Positions 49,981 through 60,145 of a stretch of 64,000 bases of DNA are shown here, piece by piece. Position 1 is the stretch's first letter. Every line of letters starts with the position of its first letter. The translations under genes were made by a program, and so were the position numbers. This stretch comes from Alphaproteobacteria bacterium. GTDB taxonomy: Bacteria > Pseudomonadota > Alphaproteobacteria > UBA8366 > GCA-2717185. The stretch lies in NCBI GenBank assembly GCA_040905865.1, contig JBBDQU010000045.1, positions 26,536 through 90,535 on the forward strand. The letters are read 5' to 3'. The notes under the pieces were generated by a model. It searched no databases. It saw nothing but the letters and a program-made list of their open reading frames with translations, and had not been told where the DNA came from.

Positions 49981-52674
49981 TCATCGCACGGCGCCAGCGC
50001 GCCGGCGTGATCGCCGGCGTCGATCCGTTGCGCCACGCGCCGCGGAAGCGTGCTCGGGTTCGGGGAGGACGGGCGCTGCGTCGTGCACCAGGTTTAGCAA
50101 ACCGTCGGCCGACCTGTCGCGGGCCGCGCCGCCCGTGACCGCGTTGACGACCGTCAGCGCGAGCGCCGCCGCATAGGGCAGCGCCATGACCGCCAGGGCG
50201 GCAAGCCAGATCCCGTCCGCCGCCGCGAGCGGCGCCCGCATCACGGCGAACAGGATCGCGGCGCCGGTCAGCAGCGCGAGCATGAGGGTTTCCTCGCCCG
50301 CCATGGCGAGGGCCTGGACAAGCTGCGGGCCGCTCCGTTTTTTCGGCGTGCGCTGATAGGGCCGTCCGGATGTCGCCAGGCCCTGCAGCACGGCCTTTGC
50401 GACCGTATGGTTCAGCGCCAGACCGGCCAGCGCGGCGCCCCAGCGTTTCGGGGCCGAACAGGCGACGGCGCGCCGGTACAGGTGGAGGATCCGCCACTGG
50501 CGAAAGGCGAACGCGGCCAGCGCCGGGATCAGCACAATGACCGGCGGTGTATCCTGATTGGGCAGGACCGACAGCAGAACCGTCCAGACCAGGGCCGCAA
50601 CGGTGAAGACGAGGCCGGCGGCATCGGTCAGCCAGGGCAGCCAGCCCGCGACATAATGGAAGCGCTGCGCCGCGGTCAGCTTCGTATCGTCGCCGGTCAG
50701 GAACCAGCGCCAGTGACGTTTCAGGATCTGCATCGCGCCATAGGCCCAGCGCAGCCGCTGCATCTTATAAGCGCGCATGGTATCCGGCATGACGCCGCGG
50801 CCGTAGCTTTGCGCCGTATAGGCGGATTTCCAGCCGAGGCTGGCCAGTTGCAGGCCGAGTTCCGCATCCTCGGTAATGCACCATTCGGCCCAGCCGCCGG
50901 CTTCGCGCAGCGCGGTGTGGCGGACCATGGTCATGGTGCCGTGCTGGATTATCGCGTCGGCTTCGTTCCGCCGGACCATGCCGATGCGGAAGAATCCCGA
51001 ATATTCCCAGTAACAGCAGGCCTTGAACCCGTTCTCGCCCAGATCGCTGTAATCCTGCGGCGCCTGAACCAGTCCGATTTCCGGATCGGCAAAATGCGGC
51101 GTGAGATCCGCCAGCCAGTTGCTGGCGACGACATAGTCGCTGTCGATCACGGCAATGACATCGGCCCGTGGTGTGGTTTCGGCAAGCGCGAGGTTCAGCG
51201 CCCCGGCCTTGAAACCGGGCAGGGTATCGCGGTGGATGAACCGGAACCTGTCGCCCAGCATCCTGCAACAGGCCTCCACAGGTTTCCACATCGCCGGATC
51301 GGGGGTATTGTTGTCGACGACGATGACCTCGAAATCGGGGTAGTCGAGCGCGGCCAGGGCGGTCAGCGTGCGCCGGACCATTTCCGGCGGCTCCTTGCAG
51401 ATGGCGACGTGGATCGACACCATGCGCGGCGTGTCTTCAGGCCGGGCCGGGCCGAAGCGGCGCCGCATGCCGCCGTTCCACAACAGGTCGCTGGCCTCCA
51501 TGCCGTCGATGAAGACCCCCGCCAGCAGGAACAGCGCCGAAGCCAGCAATACGCCCCACAGCACCGTCTGCGCGATCGTGAGGTAGAGACCGGCCATGGT
51601 CATGACCAGCAGGACCAGCAGGGTTGCGGTTGTAAACGATGTGGCCGCGGTGAGCAGCGCGCCGCCTGTCCGCAAACCAGGCCGCCGGGCCATATAGGCG
51701 GCCGCCGGCATCAGGCCCAGCAGCGCCGCCAGTTGCGCCCATTCGAGCCAGTTGACGTGCTCCTGAACCGGACCGGTCCAGGAAAACTTGGGCTGCCGGT
51801 CGGCATCGAACAGGCCCCAGTAGCCGCCTGCCAGACCTTCCGGACCGATTTTCCAGGGCTGGTCGAACGCTTCAATGATGAAATAATCCAGGTTCCGGGC
51901 CGCCGCGGCATTGGCGAACCGGCGCAGGAACGTCGCCTGCGCGATGCGGCCGGCTTCGGCCTGCCGGATCGTCCGGCCCATGCTCGGCCAGCCGGTTTCG
52001 GTCAGGACGACGGGCTTGCCCGGATAGGCCGCTTCTATTTCCGCCAGCCGGGCAAAGGTATAACCGACGGCTTCTTCGGCGGCGATGCCTTCCCAGTACG
52101 GCAAAACCTGGACGCCGATGAAATCGACCGCCGCGGCGAGCGCCGGGTTCGCCAGCCAGATATCCCAGGTTTCCGCCGTGCTGACGGGTTTGCGGATACG
52201 GCTGCGGACCCGTTCGATTTCCGCGATCAGCGCGTCGGCTGACATGTCCTTGCGGAGCAGCGTTTCGTTGCCCACCAGGACGCGCCGGACGTTACTGTCG
52301 TTCCGCGCGATAGCGATGAGATTGTCGGTTTCACGCCGGTTCCGTTCCCGGTCGGGCCCGATCCAGGCGCCGGGCATGACGCCGATGCCCCTTTCGGCGG
52401 CCAGCGCCGGGATGTCGCGCAGCGTGCCGTCGACGCTGTATGTCCGCAGCGTCGCGGTCTGTCCGCGCAGGAGATCGAGGTCGCGGCCGATGGACTCCGG
52501 GGTCGGCATGTCGCCGTCCGTCGGGTCCTGCCCCGCGCCATAAGGGCTGTATGACAGGCCGGCCAGCGGCCCGCCGATCCATGCCGGCGCGGTGGCGGGC
52601 TGATTTGCAATTGACCAGAGGGCTACGGTCGTCGCGGTTGCGGCGACCAGAACCAGGAACGAAATGTACTTCAA
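49981..52674 (-). CDS. ndvB: NdvB-like beta-glucan synthase (GH17-like plus GT2)
   Basis: 897 residues. After a signal/anchor (FLVLVAATATTVALWSIA) come a GH17-like domain of about 300 residues, with catalytic Glu residues in VLVGNETLLRKD and VVLTETGWPSMG, several spans, then a GT2 domain: IHVAICKEPPEMVRRTL, AVIDSDYVV, TEDAELGLQLASLGW and QRLRWAYGAM (the QxxRW motif). The same order occurs in NdvB of Pseudomonas and the ndvB/ndvC glucan genes of Bradyrhizobium, which make periplasmic beta-1,3/1,6-glucans. Start overlaps the upstream LTA-synthase-like gene by four bases. Symbol by similarity only. Confidence 0.85.
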   Translation of the reverse strand: MKYISFLVLVAATATTVALWSIANQPATAPAWIGGPLAGLSYSPYGAGQDPTDGDMPTPESIGRDLDLLRGQTATLRTYSVDGTLRDIPALAAERGIGVMPGAWIGPDRERNRRETDNLIAIARNDSNVRRVLVGNETLLRKDMSADALIAEIERVRSRIRKPVSTAETWDIWLANPALAAAVDFIGVQVLPYWEGIAAEEAVGYTFARLAEIEAAYPGKPVVLTETGWPSMGRTIRQAEAGRIAQATFLRRFANAAAARNLDYFIIEAFDQPWKIGPEGLAGGYWGLFDADRQPKFSWTGPVQEHVNWLEWAQLAALLGLMPAAAYMARRPGLRTGGALLTAATSFTTATLLVLLVMTMAGLYLTIAQTVLWGVLLASALFLLAGVFIDGMEASDLLWNGGMRRRFGPARPEDTPRMVSIHVAICKEPPEMVRRTLTALAALDYPDFEVIVVDNNTPDPAMWKPVEACCRMLGDRFRFIHRDTLPGFKAGALNLALAETTPRADVIAVIDSDYVVASNWLADLTPHFADPEIGLVQAPQDYSDLGENGFKACCYWEYSGFFRIGMVRRNEADAIIQHGTMTMVRHTALREAGGWAEWCITEDAELGLQLASLGWKSAYTAQSYGRGVMPDTMRAYKMQRLRWAYGAMQILKRHWRWFLTGDDTKLTAAQRFHYVAGWLPWLTDAAGLVFTVAALVWTVLLSVLPNQDTPPVIVLIPALAAFAFRQWRILHLYRRAVACSAPKRWGAALAGLALNHTVAKAVLQGLATSGRPYQRTPKKRSGPQLVQALAMAGEETLMLALLTGAAILFAVMRAPLAAADGIWLAALAVMALPYAAALALTVVNAVTGGAARDRSADGLLNLVHDAAPVLPEPEHASAARGATDRRRRSRRRAGAVR

Positions 52675-54284
52675 CGGTGCAAGGCTCCCGCCAGACGCGG
52701 GGATGAATCAAGCGCGTGCAGCAGCAGGTGGTTCAGCGCATCCATGCGCATCAGTACCGGCGACGCCGGGGTGAGACCGGGCTGGAACCCGGCGGTGGCA
52801 AAGCGCTCCAGGATGGCGCTGTTGCGCGAAAAAATATGGACCGGAACCGCCCATGATGCGGCGGCCCCGCTGACTACCGCAGGCGGCTGGTGATCGCCCA
52901 GAACGACGATCAGGGCGTCTTCGGGCGCCCGCTTTTCCAGGAATCCGCCAAGCATCTGGAGATTGTATCGGATGGACCGCAGGTAGGCCGGCGTCATGTC
53001 CTGCCAGTCCGGCGCCAGCGCCAGCGCGGCGTCCGCTTCCGCCGGGTCGAACGGCGTTTCCGTCGCGATCCGCCCCCAGTCCGCCTGGTATGGCGGGGTC
53101 GGACCGAACGGCAGGTGACTCATCACCGAGGCATAGGTCAGGAACAGCGGCTTCCGGTCGCTGCGGCTGATTTCGGCATGGTGGAAGGCTTCCAGGCTGG
53201 CCTGGTCGGGAATCGTCCACCAGCCGAAGGCCGGGCCGCGATAGGCGATGTTCCTTGACGTCATGATTGAATCGAAGCCCATCGCCGCGCCTTCCGGCCA
53301 GTTCAATCTGATCCCCGGGAACAGGGCCACGGTGCGGTATCCGGCCTTCCGGAACCGGTCGACCAGCGTTTCCGGAGGGGCGGCCAGAAACATCCGGTAT
53401 TCCGGTTCGCGGGTGATCCAGTCGCCCGTCAGCAGCGTCGCATGGGCCAGCCAGGATCCGCCGCCGAATGTCGGGGAATCGACGAGCGCCGATACGGATT
53501 GCCAGCCGGATCTCGCGAGCACGGCGTTCAGGTTTTCGTAATCGCCCGCAAGCGCGGTTCGCATCTCCGGCCGGTCATGGACGATCGCGCCGTAGGATTC
53601 GAAAAAAAACGTATAGACATCGCCGCCTCCGGCATGCGCGAGGTCGGAAGCGGGCATGACGGCGGGCTGGCGCATGTCCGCCCGGCTCGCCCTGATCAGG
53701 AAATTGGCCTGCGCCGCGTAAACCGGTGTTACGGGCAAGGCATATGCCGTCGCCGTTCCCGTATGAACGCCGGCGGAATTGACCGAATACAGGACGATCG
53801 CCAGGACCGAGGCGATGCCGACGCCGCGCCGCAGTCCCGCAACCGGCATGGCGGCGAGGATTCCGCCGACCGCCAGGCGGATGGTCAGGTAAAGGATAAT
53901 GACGCCTGCAACGATGCCAACAGCCAGGGCGATAACCTGCCAGGCGGGGGCGCTTTCCATGATCATGGCGACAACCGCGGGCAAATGCTGCGCATCCCAG
54001 TACAGGTCGATCGGCCGTCCGAAGAGCGCCGGCGCCGTAATGTCCGCATAGCGGCCGATAACGAGCAAGAGCAGGGCCGCGGAGACGGCCCAGCGCGCGG
54101 TCCTGCCCGGCAGGCCGCGAAACTCCGTCACGACTGCGAAGGCGCACAGGAGTATGACAATTTCGATGGATATTTCGGGTGTGCTGCGGACCCAGGGTGT
54201 CGGCCAGACATTTTGCAGGGTCAGCAATACATTCAAAAAAGCCGCCCCGGCGGCCAGGCCCACAAAAATACGCAATACTGTCAT
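52671..54284 (-). CDS. LTA-synthase/phosphoglycerol-transferase-like membrane sulfatase-fold protein
   Basis: 537 residues: five or so N-terminal spans to about residue 170, then a periplasmic alkaline-phosphatase-like domain. Its site is seen as YTFFFESYGAIVHD, SPTFGGGSWLAHATLLTG (Thr/Ser nucleophile region) and VVLGDHQPP (metal ligands). Relatives move phosphoglycerol or phosphoethanolamine to polymers (LtaS, OpgB, EptA). As its stop overlaps the start of the glucan synthase (ATGA), it may decorate that glucan. The family is certain, the substrate is inferred. Confidence 0.8.
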   Translation of the reverse strand: MTVLRIFVGLAAGAAFLNVLLTLQNVWPTPWVRSTPEISIEIVILLCAFAVVTEFRGLPGRTARWAVSAALLLLVIGRYADITAPALFGRPIDLYWDAQHLPAVVAMIMESAPAWQVIALAVGIVAGVIILYLTIRLAVGGILAAMPVAGLRRGVGIASVLAIVLYSVNSAGVHTGTATAYALPVTPVYAAQANFLIRASRADMRQPAVMPASDLAHAGGGDVYTFFFESYGAIVHDRPEMRTALAGDYENLNAVLARSGWQSVSALVDSPTFGGGSWLAHATLLTGDWITREPEYRMFLAAPPETLVDRFRKAGYRTVALFPGIRLNWPEGAAMGFDSIMTSRNIAYRGPAFGWWTIPDQASLEAFHHAEISRSDRKPLFLTYASVMSHLPFGPTPPYQADWGRIATETPFDPAEADAALALAPDWQDMTPAYLRSIRYNLQMLGGFLEKRAPEDALIVVLGDHQPPAVVSGAAASWAVPVHIFSRNSAILERFATAGFQPGLTPASPVLMRMDALNHLLLHALDSSPRLAGALHR

Positions 54285-54665
54285 GCCAGTCGGTCTACCG
54301 GGTTATCCCTGCAGATCGTCGTGTCGGTTCAGCATTCTTAAGGTACCAGGATTATCTTGTTACATCGTTGTCGGCGCAGGTTGCGGCACCGTTTCGCGCG
54401 AACATGTAGCGAGATATCTTGATATTGTCCCTCCCTATTTTAAACCCCACTGCAATAATTTTTTAAAAAATGTCACTACCCTGGTTAATCTGGCGAAATT
54501 CCCTTCGCCGCTGCCGGGTTTCTTCGGCGAAATCGCGTTCTGCCGCTCAATTCCGAGTCCGCCGATGCGCCGGTGATGCTGCCGGACGGGCCGTTCGCCA
54601 GCGACGCCGCGTACCGGCAGCAGGGCGCCGATCCGCCGCGGCGGCGCGGTTATTGCTGCATGCGG
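54285..54665. other. Gap with no gene seen
   Basis: 381 bases between the LTA-synthase-like gene start and the dehydrogenase gene stop. It holds an A/T-rich patch (aataattttttaaaaaatg at 54456-54474) that may form part of the LTA-synthase-like promoter, but no confident -35/-10 pair, terminator or open frame with protein-like composition. Confidence 0.5.
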
Positions 54666-55646
54666 CTATGCCGGATCCAGAACCGACGTATTGACGACCA
54701 TGCCCCGGTCCAGCGAGCCGTCCAGCGCGTCGACGACATTCTGCGCGCAGGTGATGGCCATGCGATGCGCGGATTCGCGTGTGACGCCGGCGATATGCGG
54801 GCTGAAGATGACATTGTCCAGCCGGAACAGCGGGTTGTCCTTTCTCGGCGGTTCCGATTCAAGGACGTCGAGCCCGGCGCCACGGATGGTCCTGTTTGAC
54901 AGCGCCGCATGCAGCGCCCCTTCGTCGACAATGCCGCCGCGCGCGCAATTGATCAGGATAGCGCTTTCCTTCATGGCCTCGAATTCGGCCGCGCCGAACA
55001 TGTTGGCGCATTCCGGCGAAAACGGCAGATGCAGCGACACGTAGTCCATATCCGGCAGTGCTGCCCGGAAATCCGCGACGGGCTTGCAGCCTGCGGCAAC
55101 AATGACTTCCGGCGAAACATAGGGGTCCGCGACGTGGACATCCATTTCCAGCGCCAGGCAGCGTTTTGCCAGCCGCGTGCCGATACGCCCGAAACCGACG
55201 ATCAGCAGCTTCTTTTCCCAAAGTTCGATCGCATGGGTGTTCAACCGGTAATCCCAGTTCCCGGCGCGTACCGCCTGGTCATGCTCGCGGCCCATCTTGG
55301 CCAGTTCGAACATCATGAACATGGCGGCTTCGGCAACGGGGACGGCATTGGCCGTGCCGATGACCGCCAGCGGAATGCCGCGCGCATTCAGCGCAGGGAC
55401 ATCGATATTGTCGTAGCCGACGCCATAGCGGGACACGATCTTCAACCGGTCGGCGACGGCAATGACTTTTGGTGTGATGATCGCGGTGCGGACGGTTACG
55501 CCGTGCACGCCTTTCATCTTCGCAATCAGGTTTGCCTCGGATACGTCGGTCACGACCTCATAGGCGATATCGTCCCGCGCCTCGAATATATCGGTCGCCG
55601 CCGGGGGCATGGGACCCAGAACCAGTACCTTCCAAAGGTTATCCAT
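54666..55646 (-). CDS. D-isomer-specific 2-hydroxyacid dehydrogenase (SerA-like)
   Basis: 326 residues. NAD motif VGFGRIGTRLAKR at about 149-161; catalytic Arg in INCARGGIVDEGAL, Glu in LDVLESEPP and His in FSPHIAGVT; LKIVSRYGVGYDNID and GTANAVPVAEAAMFMM in the substrate domain are also conserved. It reduces a 2-keto acid to its D-hydroxy acid or works in the opposite direction, as in phosphoglycerate or hydroxypyruvate dehydrogenases. Without the ACT domain it is not a classical SerA. It diverges from the kinase-fusion gene. Confidence 0.93.
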   Translation of the reverse strand: MDNLWKVLVLGPMPPAATDIFEARDDIAYEVVTDVSEANLIAKMKGVHGVTVRTAIITPKVIAVADRLKIVSRYGVGYDNIDVPALNARGIPLAVIGTANAVPVAEAAMFMMFELAKMGREHDQAVRAGNWDYRLNTHAIELWEKKLLIVGFGRIGTRLAKRCLALEMDVHVADPYVSPEVIVAAGCKPVADFRAALPDMDYVSLHLPFSPECANMFGAAEFEAMKESAILINCARGGIVDEGALHAALSNRTIRGAGLDVLESEPPRKDNPLFRLDNVIFSPHIAGVTRESAHRMAITCAQNVVDALDGSLDRGMVVNTSVLDPA

Positions 55647-55716
55647 GTTGCATTCCCTGACTATTCGCCCACATTAACGATAAGCCTAAAGTCCAGAACA
55701 GTGGGGAGCAATCCGC

Positions 55717-57270
55717 GTGCCGGATAATTCGACCGACGATATCCAGCGGGACGTGATTGCCTTTCTGTCGCGACCGGAGAGTTACGGGCGGGATGTTGAG
55801 AACGTCCAGCGAATCGATACACATATTTCGGTGGTGTTCCTGGCTGGCGACCGCGTCTACAAGATGAAGCGCGCCATCCGTTTCGAATATCTCGACTATG
55901 GAACCCTGGCGCGCCGCCGCGCCTTTTGCGAGGCCGAAATCGATACGAACCGCCGTACGGCCCCGTCGCTCTATCTCGGCGTCGTGGCGGTGACACGGGC
56001 GGAGGATGGCGCCTTTCAGTTGAACGGGAACGGCGAACCCGTCGAATGGCTGGTCGAAATGCGCCGATTCGACCAGGATTCCCTGTTCGACCGCATGGCC
56101 GAAGCCGGGGAACTGACGCCGGAACTGATGACCGGGCTGGCGGATTCCATATTCGGGTTTCACGATGAAGCGGCCCCGGCAAGCGACCGGGGCGGCGCCG
56201 CGGTCATGCGGCACATTATCGACGGAAATTTCCGGGAGATCCGCAAATCCACCCCGTCGCTGTTCGATCCGGACAAGGTTGCGCTGCTGGAGGAACGGTC
56301 CCGGACGGCGCTGGACAGTTTTTCCGGGTTGCTGGACGAACGCGGCAGGGCCGGGCGCATCCGGCGCTGTCACGGAGACCTGCATCTGCGCAATATCTGC
56401 CTTGTCGACGGGGCGCCGACCCTGTTCGACGCGATCGAATTCAATGACGACATCTCCGTCATCGACGTTCTGTACGATCTGGCGTTCCTGCTGATGGACC
56501 TTGAACATCGCGGGCACCGCGACCGCGCGAACGAGGTGTTCAACCGGTATATGGCGCTTGGCGACGATGTGGCGGGGCTGGCGGCCCTGCCGCTGTTCCT
56601 CGCCTGCCGGGCGGCGATCCGTGCGCATACGGCCGTCGCCGCCGCCCGGACCCAGCCGGACACGGCAAAGCAGCAGTCGCTTGAAGCCGAAGCCTGCGCC
56701 TATCTTGACCTGGCCTGTACGTTTCTGGAGCCACGCGCGGCGCAACTGGTTGCGATCGGCGGGCTGTCGGGTACGGGAAAATCCACCGTCGCGGGGAAAG
56801 TTGCCCCGTCCCTGGGCCGCGCGCCGGGAGCCCTCGTGCTCCGCAGCGATGTCATGCGCAAGCGGCTGTTCGGCGTCGCGCCGGAAACCAGGCTGGACCC
56901 GACGGCCTATACGCGGGCGATTTCCGAACGCGTGTATGACGATATCGCCGAACGGGCCGCGTTGGCGCTGGATGCGGGCCATTGCGTTGTTGCCGATGCG
57001 GTTTTCGCACGGGAAGCGGAACGGACGGCCATTGCGGCGGTCGGCCGGTCATGCGGTGTCCGGGTGACCGGTGTCTGGCTGGACGCGCCCGCGGCGGTGC
57101 TGGAAAGCCGGGTGGCGGCGCGTCGCAACGATGCTTCCGATGCCGGTCCCGCGGTCGTGCGCGATCAACTGGACTATGACCTTGGGGTCATGGACTGGCA
57201 TCGCGTCGATGCCGGCAATGGCGCCGGCCAGACCGTCGCCGCCGTCACGGCGCTGCTGGCCCGCCGTTAG
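55717..57270 (+). CDS. APH-like kinase fused to an AAA_33 P-loop kinase
   Basis: 517 residues. Residues about 40-335 resemble aminoglycoside-phosphotransferase-like kinases: KMKRAIRFEYLDYGTLARRR, CHGDLHLRNICL (catalytic Asp, Asn) and LFDAIEFNDDISVIDVLYD. Residues about 345-510 are a P-loop kinase with Walker A GGLSGTGKST and RSDVMRKRLFG, ending in a lid with RRNDASDAG. Such fusions are widespread but untested; a role as a dual small-molecule or nucleotide kinase is plausible. Starts 70 bases from the divergent dehydrogenase gene. Confidence 0.88.
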   Translation: MPDNSTDDIQRDVIAFLSRPESYGRDVENVQRIDTHISVVFLAGDRVYKMKRAIRFEYLDYGTLARRRAFCEAEIDTNRRTAPSLYLGVVAVTRAEDGAFQLNGNGEPVEWLVEMRRFDQDSLFDRMAEAGELTPELMTGLADSIFGFHDEAAPASDRGGAAVMRHIIDGNFREIRKSTPSLFDPDKVALLEERSRTALDSFSGLLDERGRAGRIRRCHGDLHLRNICLVDGAPTLFDAIEFNDDISVIDVLYDLAFLLMDLEHRGHRDRANEVFNRYMALGDDVAGLAALPLFLACRAAIRAHTAVAAARTQPDTAKQQSLEAEACAYLDLACTFLEPRAAQLVAIGGLSGTGKSTVAGKVAPSLGRAPGALVLRSDVMRKRLFGVAPETRLDPTAYTRAISERVYDDIAERAALALDAGHCVVADAVFAREAERTAIAAVGRSCGVRVTGVWLDAPAAVLESRVAARRNDASDAGPAVVRDQLDYDLGVMDWHRVDAGNGAGQTVAAVTALLARR

Positions 57271-57425
57271 ATCGGATCGTGATTTGGCGGCGGAACGGCA
57301 GGGTGTCAACCTTCCCTGCAACCGCTATTGTCGAAAAAAATCGCTGCTTTGTCTGGTGTAACGTGGCTCCCTGCGGTATTTCTCGCGCCCATAACATAAA
57401 ATGACGAGCGCTTTTTCCGACTGCA

Positions 57426-59342
57426 ATGCTTCATATCAATGACCTGACATACCGGATCGGCGGACGAACCCTGCTGGACCAGGCGACGGCTGTGGTGCCG
57501 CAGGGGCACAAGGTTGGCCTGATCGGGCATAACGGCTCCGGCAAGTCGACCCTGCTCAAGCTGATCATGGGCGAACTGGAACCCGATACGGGAACGATCA
57601 GCCTGCGCAACCGGGCGCGGATCGGCACCGTGTCGCAGAAAATGCCGGAGGGCGAGGGGTCGCCGCGCGATTTCGTGCTCGCGGCCGATGAAGAGCGCGC
57701 ATCCCTGCTGGCGGAGGCGGAAACCGCGACCGATCCGCACCGGATCGGTGAAATTCATATCCGGCTGGCCGACATCGGCGCCGAGGCCGCGCCCGCGCGG
57801 GCCGCCGCCATTCTCGCCGGGCTGGGGTTCGACGAAGAGGCGCAGGCGGCGCCGCTGGATTCATTTTCCGGCGGCTGGCGGATGCGCGTGTCGCTGGCCG
57901 CGACGCTGTTTTCCGCGCCCGACCTGCTGCTGCTCGACGAACCCAGCAACCATCTCGACCTGGAAACGCGGCTCTGGCTGGAATCGCACCTGACATCCTA
58001 TCCGGGCACGATCCTGCTGGTCAGCCATGACCGCAACCTGTTGAACACGATTGTCGATACGATCATCCATCTCGACGAAATGAAACTGAATGTCTATCGC
58101 GGCAATTACGACCGGTTCGAGCGGACCCGCAACGAGCGGCTGATCCTGCGCGCCGCCGAATTTTCCAAGCAACTGGAACAGCGCAAGCATATCCAGAGTT
58201 TCATCGACCGGTTCAAGGCGAAGGCCACCAAGGCGAAACAGGCGCAGTCCCGGATGAAGGCGCTGGAGCGCATGGAGGAACTGCGCCCGGTCCGGCCGGA
58301 TCGCGAGGTCGCGTTCGACTTTCCAGATCCGGCGCAACTGCCGCCGCCACTGATCGCGATGGATGGCGCCAGTGTCGGCTACGTCGAAGGCAAGCCGATC
58401 CTGCGCAAGCTGGACCTGATACTCGGGCCGGAAGACCGGATCGCCCTGCTGGGTGAAAACGGCAACGGCAAGACAACGCTGCTGCGCCTGCTGATGGGAC
58501 AGTTGAACGTCATGGGCGGCGCCGTGCGCAAGCCCGGCAAGCTGCGCGTCGGGTATTTCGAGCAGGAACAGGCGGATGCCTTCGACCTGGAGCGCACCCC
58601 GGCGCAGGAACTGTCCAGCCGCATGCCCGATGCGACGGTAACCAGGGTCCGGGCGCATCTTGGCGGTTTCGGGCTGGGCCAGGAAAAGGCGGATGTGAAG
58701 ATCGGATCGCTGTCCGGCGGCGAGAAGGCGAAACTGCTGTTCGCCTGCATCACGCGGGACGCGCCGCATGTGCTGTTGCTCGATGAACCGACCAACCATC
58801 TGGATATCGATTCCCGCGATGCCCTGATCAGCGCGATCAACGCCTATCAGGGCGCGGTAATCCTGGTGACGCATGACCTGCATCTGGTGGAGCTTTGCGC
58901 GGAGACCCTGTGGGTCGTTCGGAACGGGGGTTGCAGGGTGTTCGACGGGGATATCGACGAGTACCGCAAGGGCGTGCTGGAATCGCGCCGCGCCGACAAA
59001 CGGCGCAACAAGGCGGAAAAATCCGCGGGCGACGACCGTGGCGCGCGGCGCGACGCCCGGCGGGCGGGGGCTTCGGCGCGGGCCGCGCGGTCGTCCCAGC
59101 GCAAGGCGGTGCAGGCGGCGGAGCAGCAGATGGAAAAACTGGCTCGGGAAAAGGCGCTGCTGGAGAAAAAGCTGGCGGACCCGGCCCTGTATCGCGGGCC
59201 GGCGGTCGAAATTGCGCTGCTGAACCGGCAGCTTGGCGATCTGCAGAAAAAGATTTCACAGGCCGAGGCCGAATGGCTGGAAGCCGAGGAAGCGCTCAAC
59301 GGGGCGGATGACGACGAACAGGAACGAGGGGTGGCGCGATGA
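57426..59342 (+). CDS. ABC-F family ATPase, Uup-like
   Basis: 638 residues, two ATPase domains. First: GHNGSGKSTLLKL at about 37-49, signature SFSGGWRMRVSLA, Walker B LLLLDEPSNHLD. Second: GENGNGKTTLLRL, SLSGGEKAKLLFA, VLLLDEPTNHLD. Between them lies the ABC-F linker (RTRNERLILRAAEFSKQLEQ in part). The charged C-terminal region (QRKAVQAAEQQMEKLAREK) forms a coiled coil as in Uup. ABC-F proteins bind ribosomes or DNA structures; this type affects ribosome assembly and transposon excision. No membrane domain. Its stop overlaps the next gene by four bases. Confidence 0.93.
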   Translation: MLHINDLTYRIGGRTLLDQATAVVPQGHKVGLIGHNGSGKSTLLKLIMGELEPDTGTISLRNRARIGTVSQKMPEGEGSPRDFVLAADEERASLLAEAETATDPHRIGEIHIRLADIGAEAAPARAAAILAGLGFDEEAQAAPLDSFSGGWRMRVSLAATLFSAPDLLLLDEPSNHLDLETRLWLESHLTSYPGTILLVSHDRNLLNTIVDTIIHLDEMKLNVYRGNYDRFERTRNERLILRAAEFSKQLEQRKHIQSFIDRFKAKATKAKQAQSRMKALERMEELRPVRPDREVAFDFPDPAQLPPPLIAMDGASVGYVEGKPILRKLDLILGPEDRIALLGENGNGKTTLLRLLMGQLNVMGGAVRKPGKLRVGYFEQEQADAFDLERTPAQELSSRMPDATVTRVRAHLGGFGLGQEKADVKIGSLSGGEKAKLLFACITRDAPHVLLLDEPTNHLDIDSRDALISAINAYQGAVILVTHDLHLVELCAETLWVVRNGGCRVFDGDIDEYRKGVLESRRADKRRNKAEKSAGDDRGARRDARRAGASARAARSSQRKAVQAAEQQMEKLAREKALLEKKLADPALYRGPAVEIALLNRQLGDLQKKISQAEAEWLEAEEALNGADDDEQERGVAR

Positions 59343-60145
59343 CCCTGCTGACAGCGGAAACCGAACGTCCGGAAGTCGCCTTCAAACGCAAGGGCAGCGG
59401 ACCCAACTACGTGCTGCTGCATGGCGGGATGGGATCGTGGAATCACTGGGCGCGCAATATCGATGCGCTGGCCGAACATTACACCGTCTACGCGATCGAC
59501 CAGCCCGGCTATGGCGACTCGCCCGATGTCGACAAGGAAATGTCCGGCGATGAGTACCGGAGCCTCGTCTGCCGCGCCATCGATACGATGCTGGGGGACG
59601 ACGCGTCATTCCACCTGACGGGGTTTTCCTTCGGCTCGGTGCTCAGTTCCTGCATTGCCGCACGGTTCGGCGCGCGGGTAAAGGCGCTGTCGCTGATCGG
59701 ATCCAGCGGCTACGGCAGGCCCGAAGGGCGCGATATCGGCACGCGCAGCTACAAATCCGCCGGCGAGGACGAGGCGGTGTTCCGCGAAATCGTGCGCAAC
59801 AACCTGCTCGCCTTCATGCTGACCAATCCGGACAGCATCGACGAGACAGCCATCGATTATCATGGCGCCAATGTCCGCCGCACCCGGTTCGACAGCCGCA
59901 AGGTCAGCTGGGGCGACACCCAGCGGATCGACCTGCCGCGCATCGCCTGCCCGTTGCAGATTATCTGGGGCACCAACGATATCACGGCGCACCCGTCGCT
60001 GGATGAACGCATTGCGCTGGTGCGGTCCTTCAAACCCGATTTCCGGCTGGATCTCATCGAGGGCGGCTCGCACTGGACGATGTATGACAGCGCCGACGCG
60101 GTAAACCGGCTGCTGCTCGATTTCCACAAAAAGGTTGAAGGTTAG
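59339..60145 (+). CDS. Alpha/beta hydrolase
   Basis: 268 residues. Oxyanion loop HGGMGSWNHWARNI at about 27-40, nucleophile Ser in LTGFSFGSVLSS, acid in NDITAHPSLDE or nearby, and His in IEGGSHWTMYD. It resembles the MhpC/BphD-type C-C hydrolases and related esterases. Translation is coupled to the ABC-F gene by an ATGA overlap. It also overlaps by four bases the convergent hyuB-like gene. The substrate is unknown; the co-transcription with a ribosome-type ATPase may be accidental. Confidence 0.9.
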   Translation: MTLLTAETERPEVAFKRKGSGPNYVLLHGGMGSWNHWARNIDALAEHYTVYAIDQPGYGDSPDVDKEMSGDEYRSLVCRAIDTMLGDDASFHLTGFSFGSVLSSCIAARFGARVKALSLIGSSGYGRPEGRDIGTRSYKSAGEDEAVFREIVRNNLLAFMLTNPDSIDETAIDYHGANVRRTRFDSRKVSWGDTQRIDLPRIACPLQIIWGTNDITAHPSLDERIALVRSFKPDFRLDLIEGGSHWTMYDSADAVNRLLLDFHKKVEG

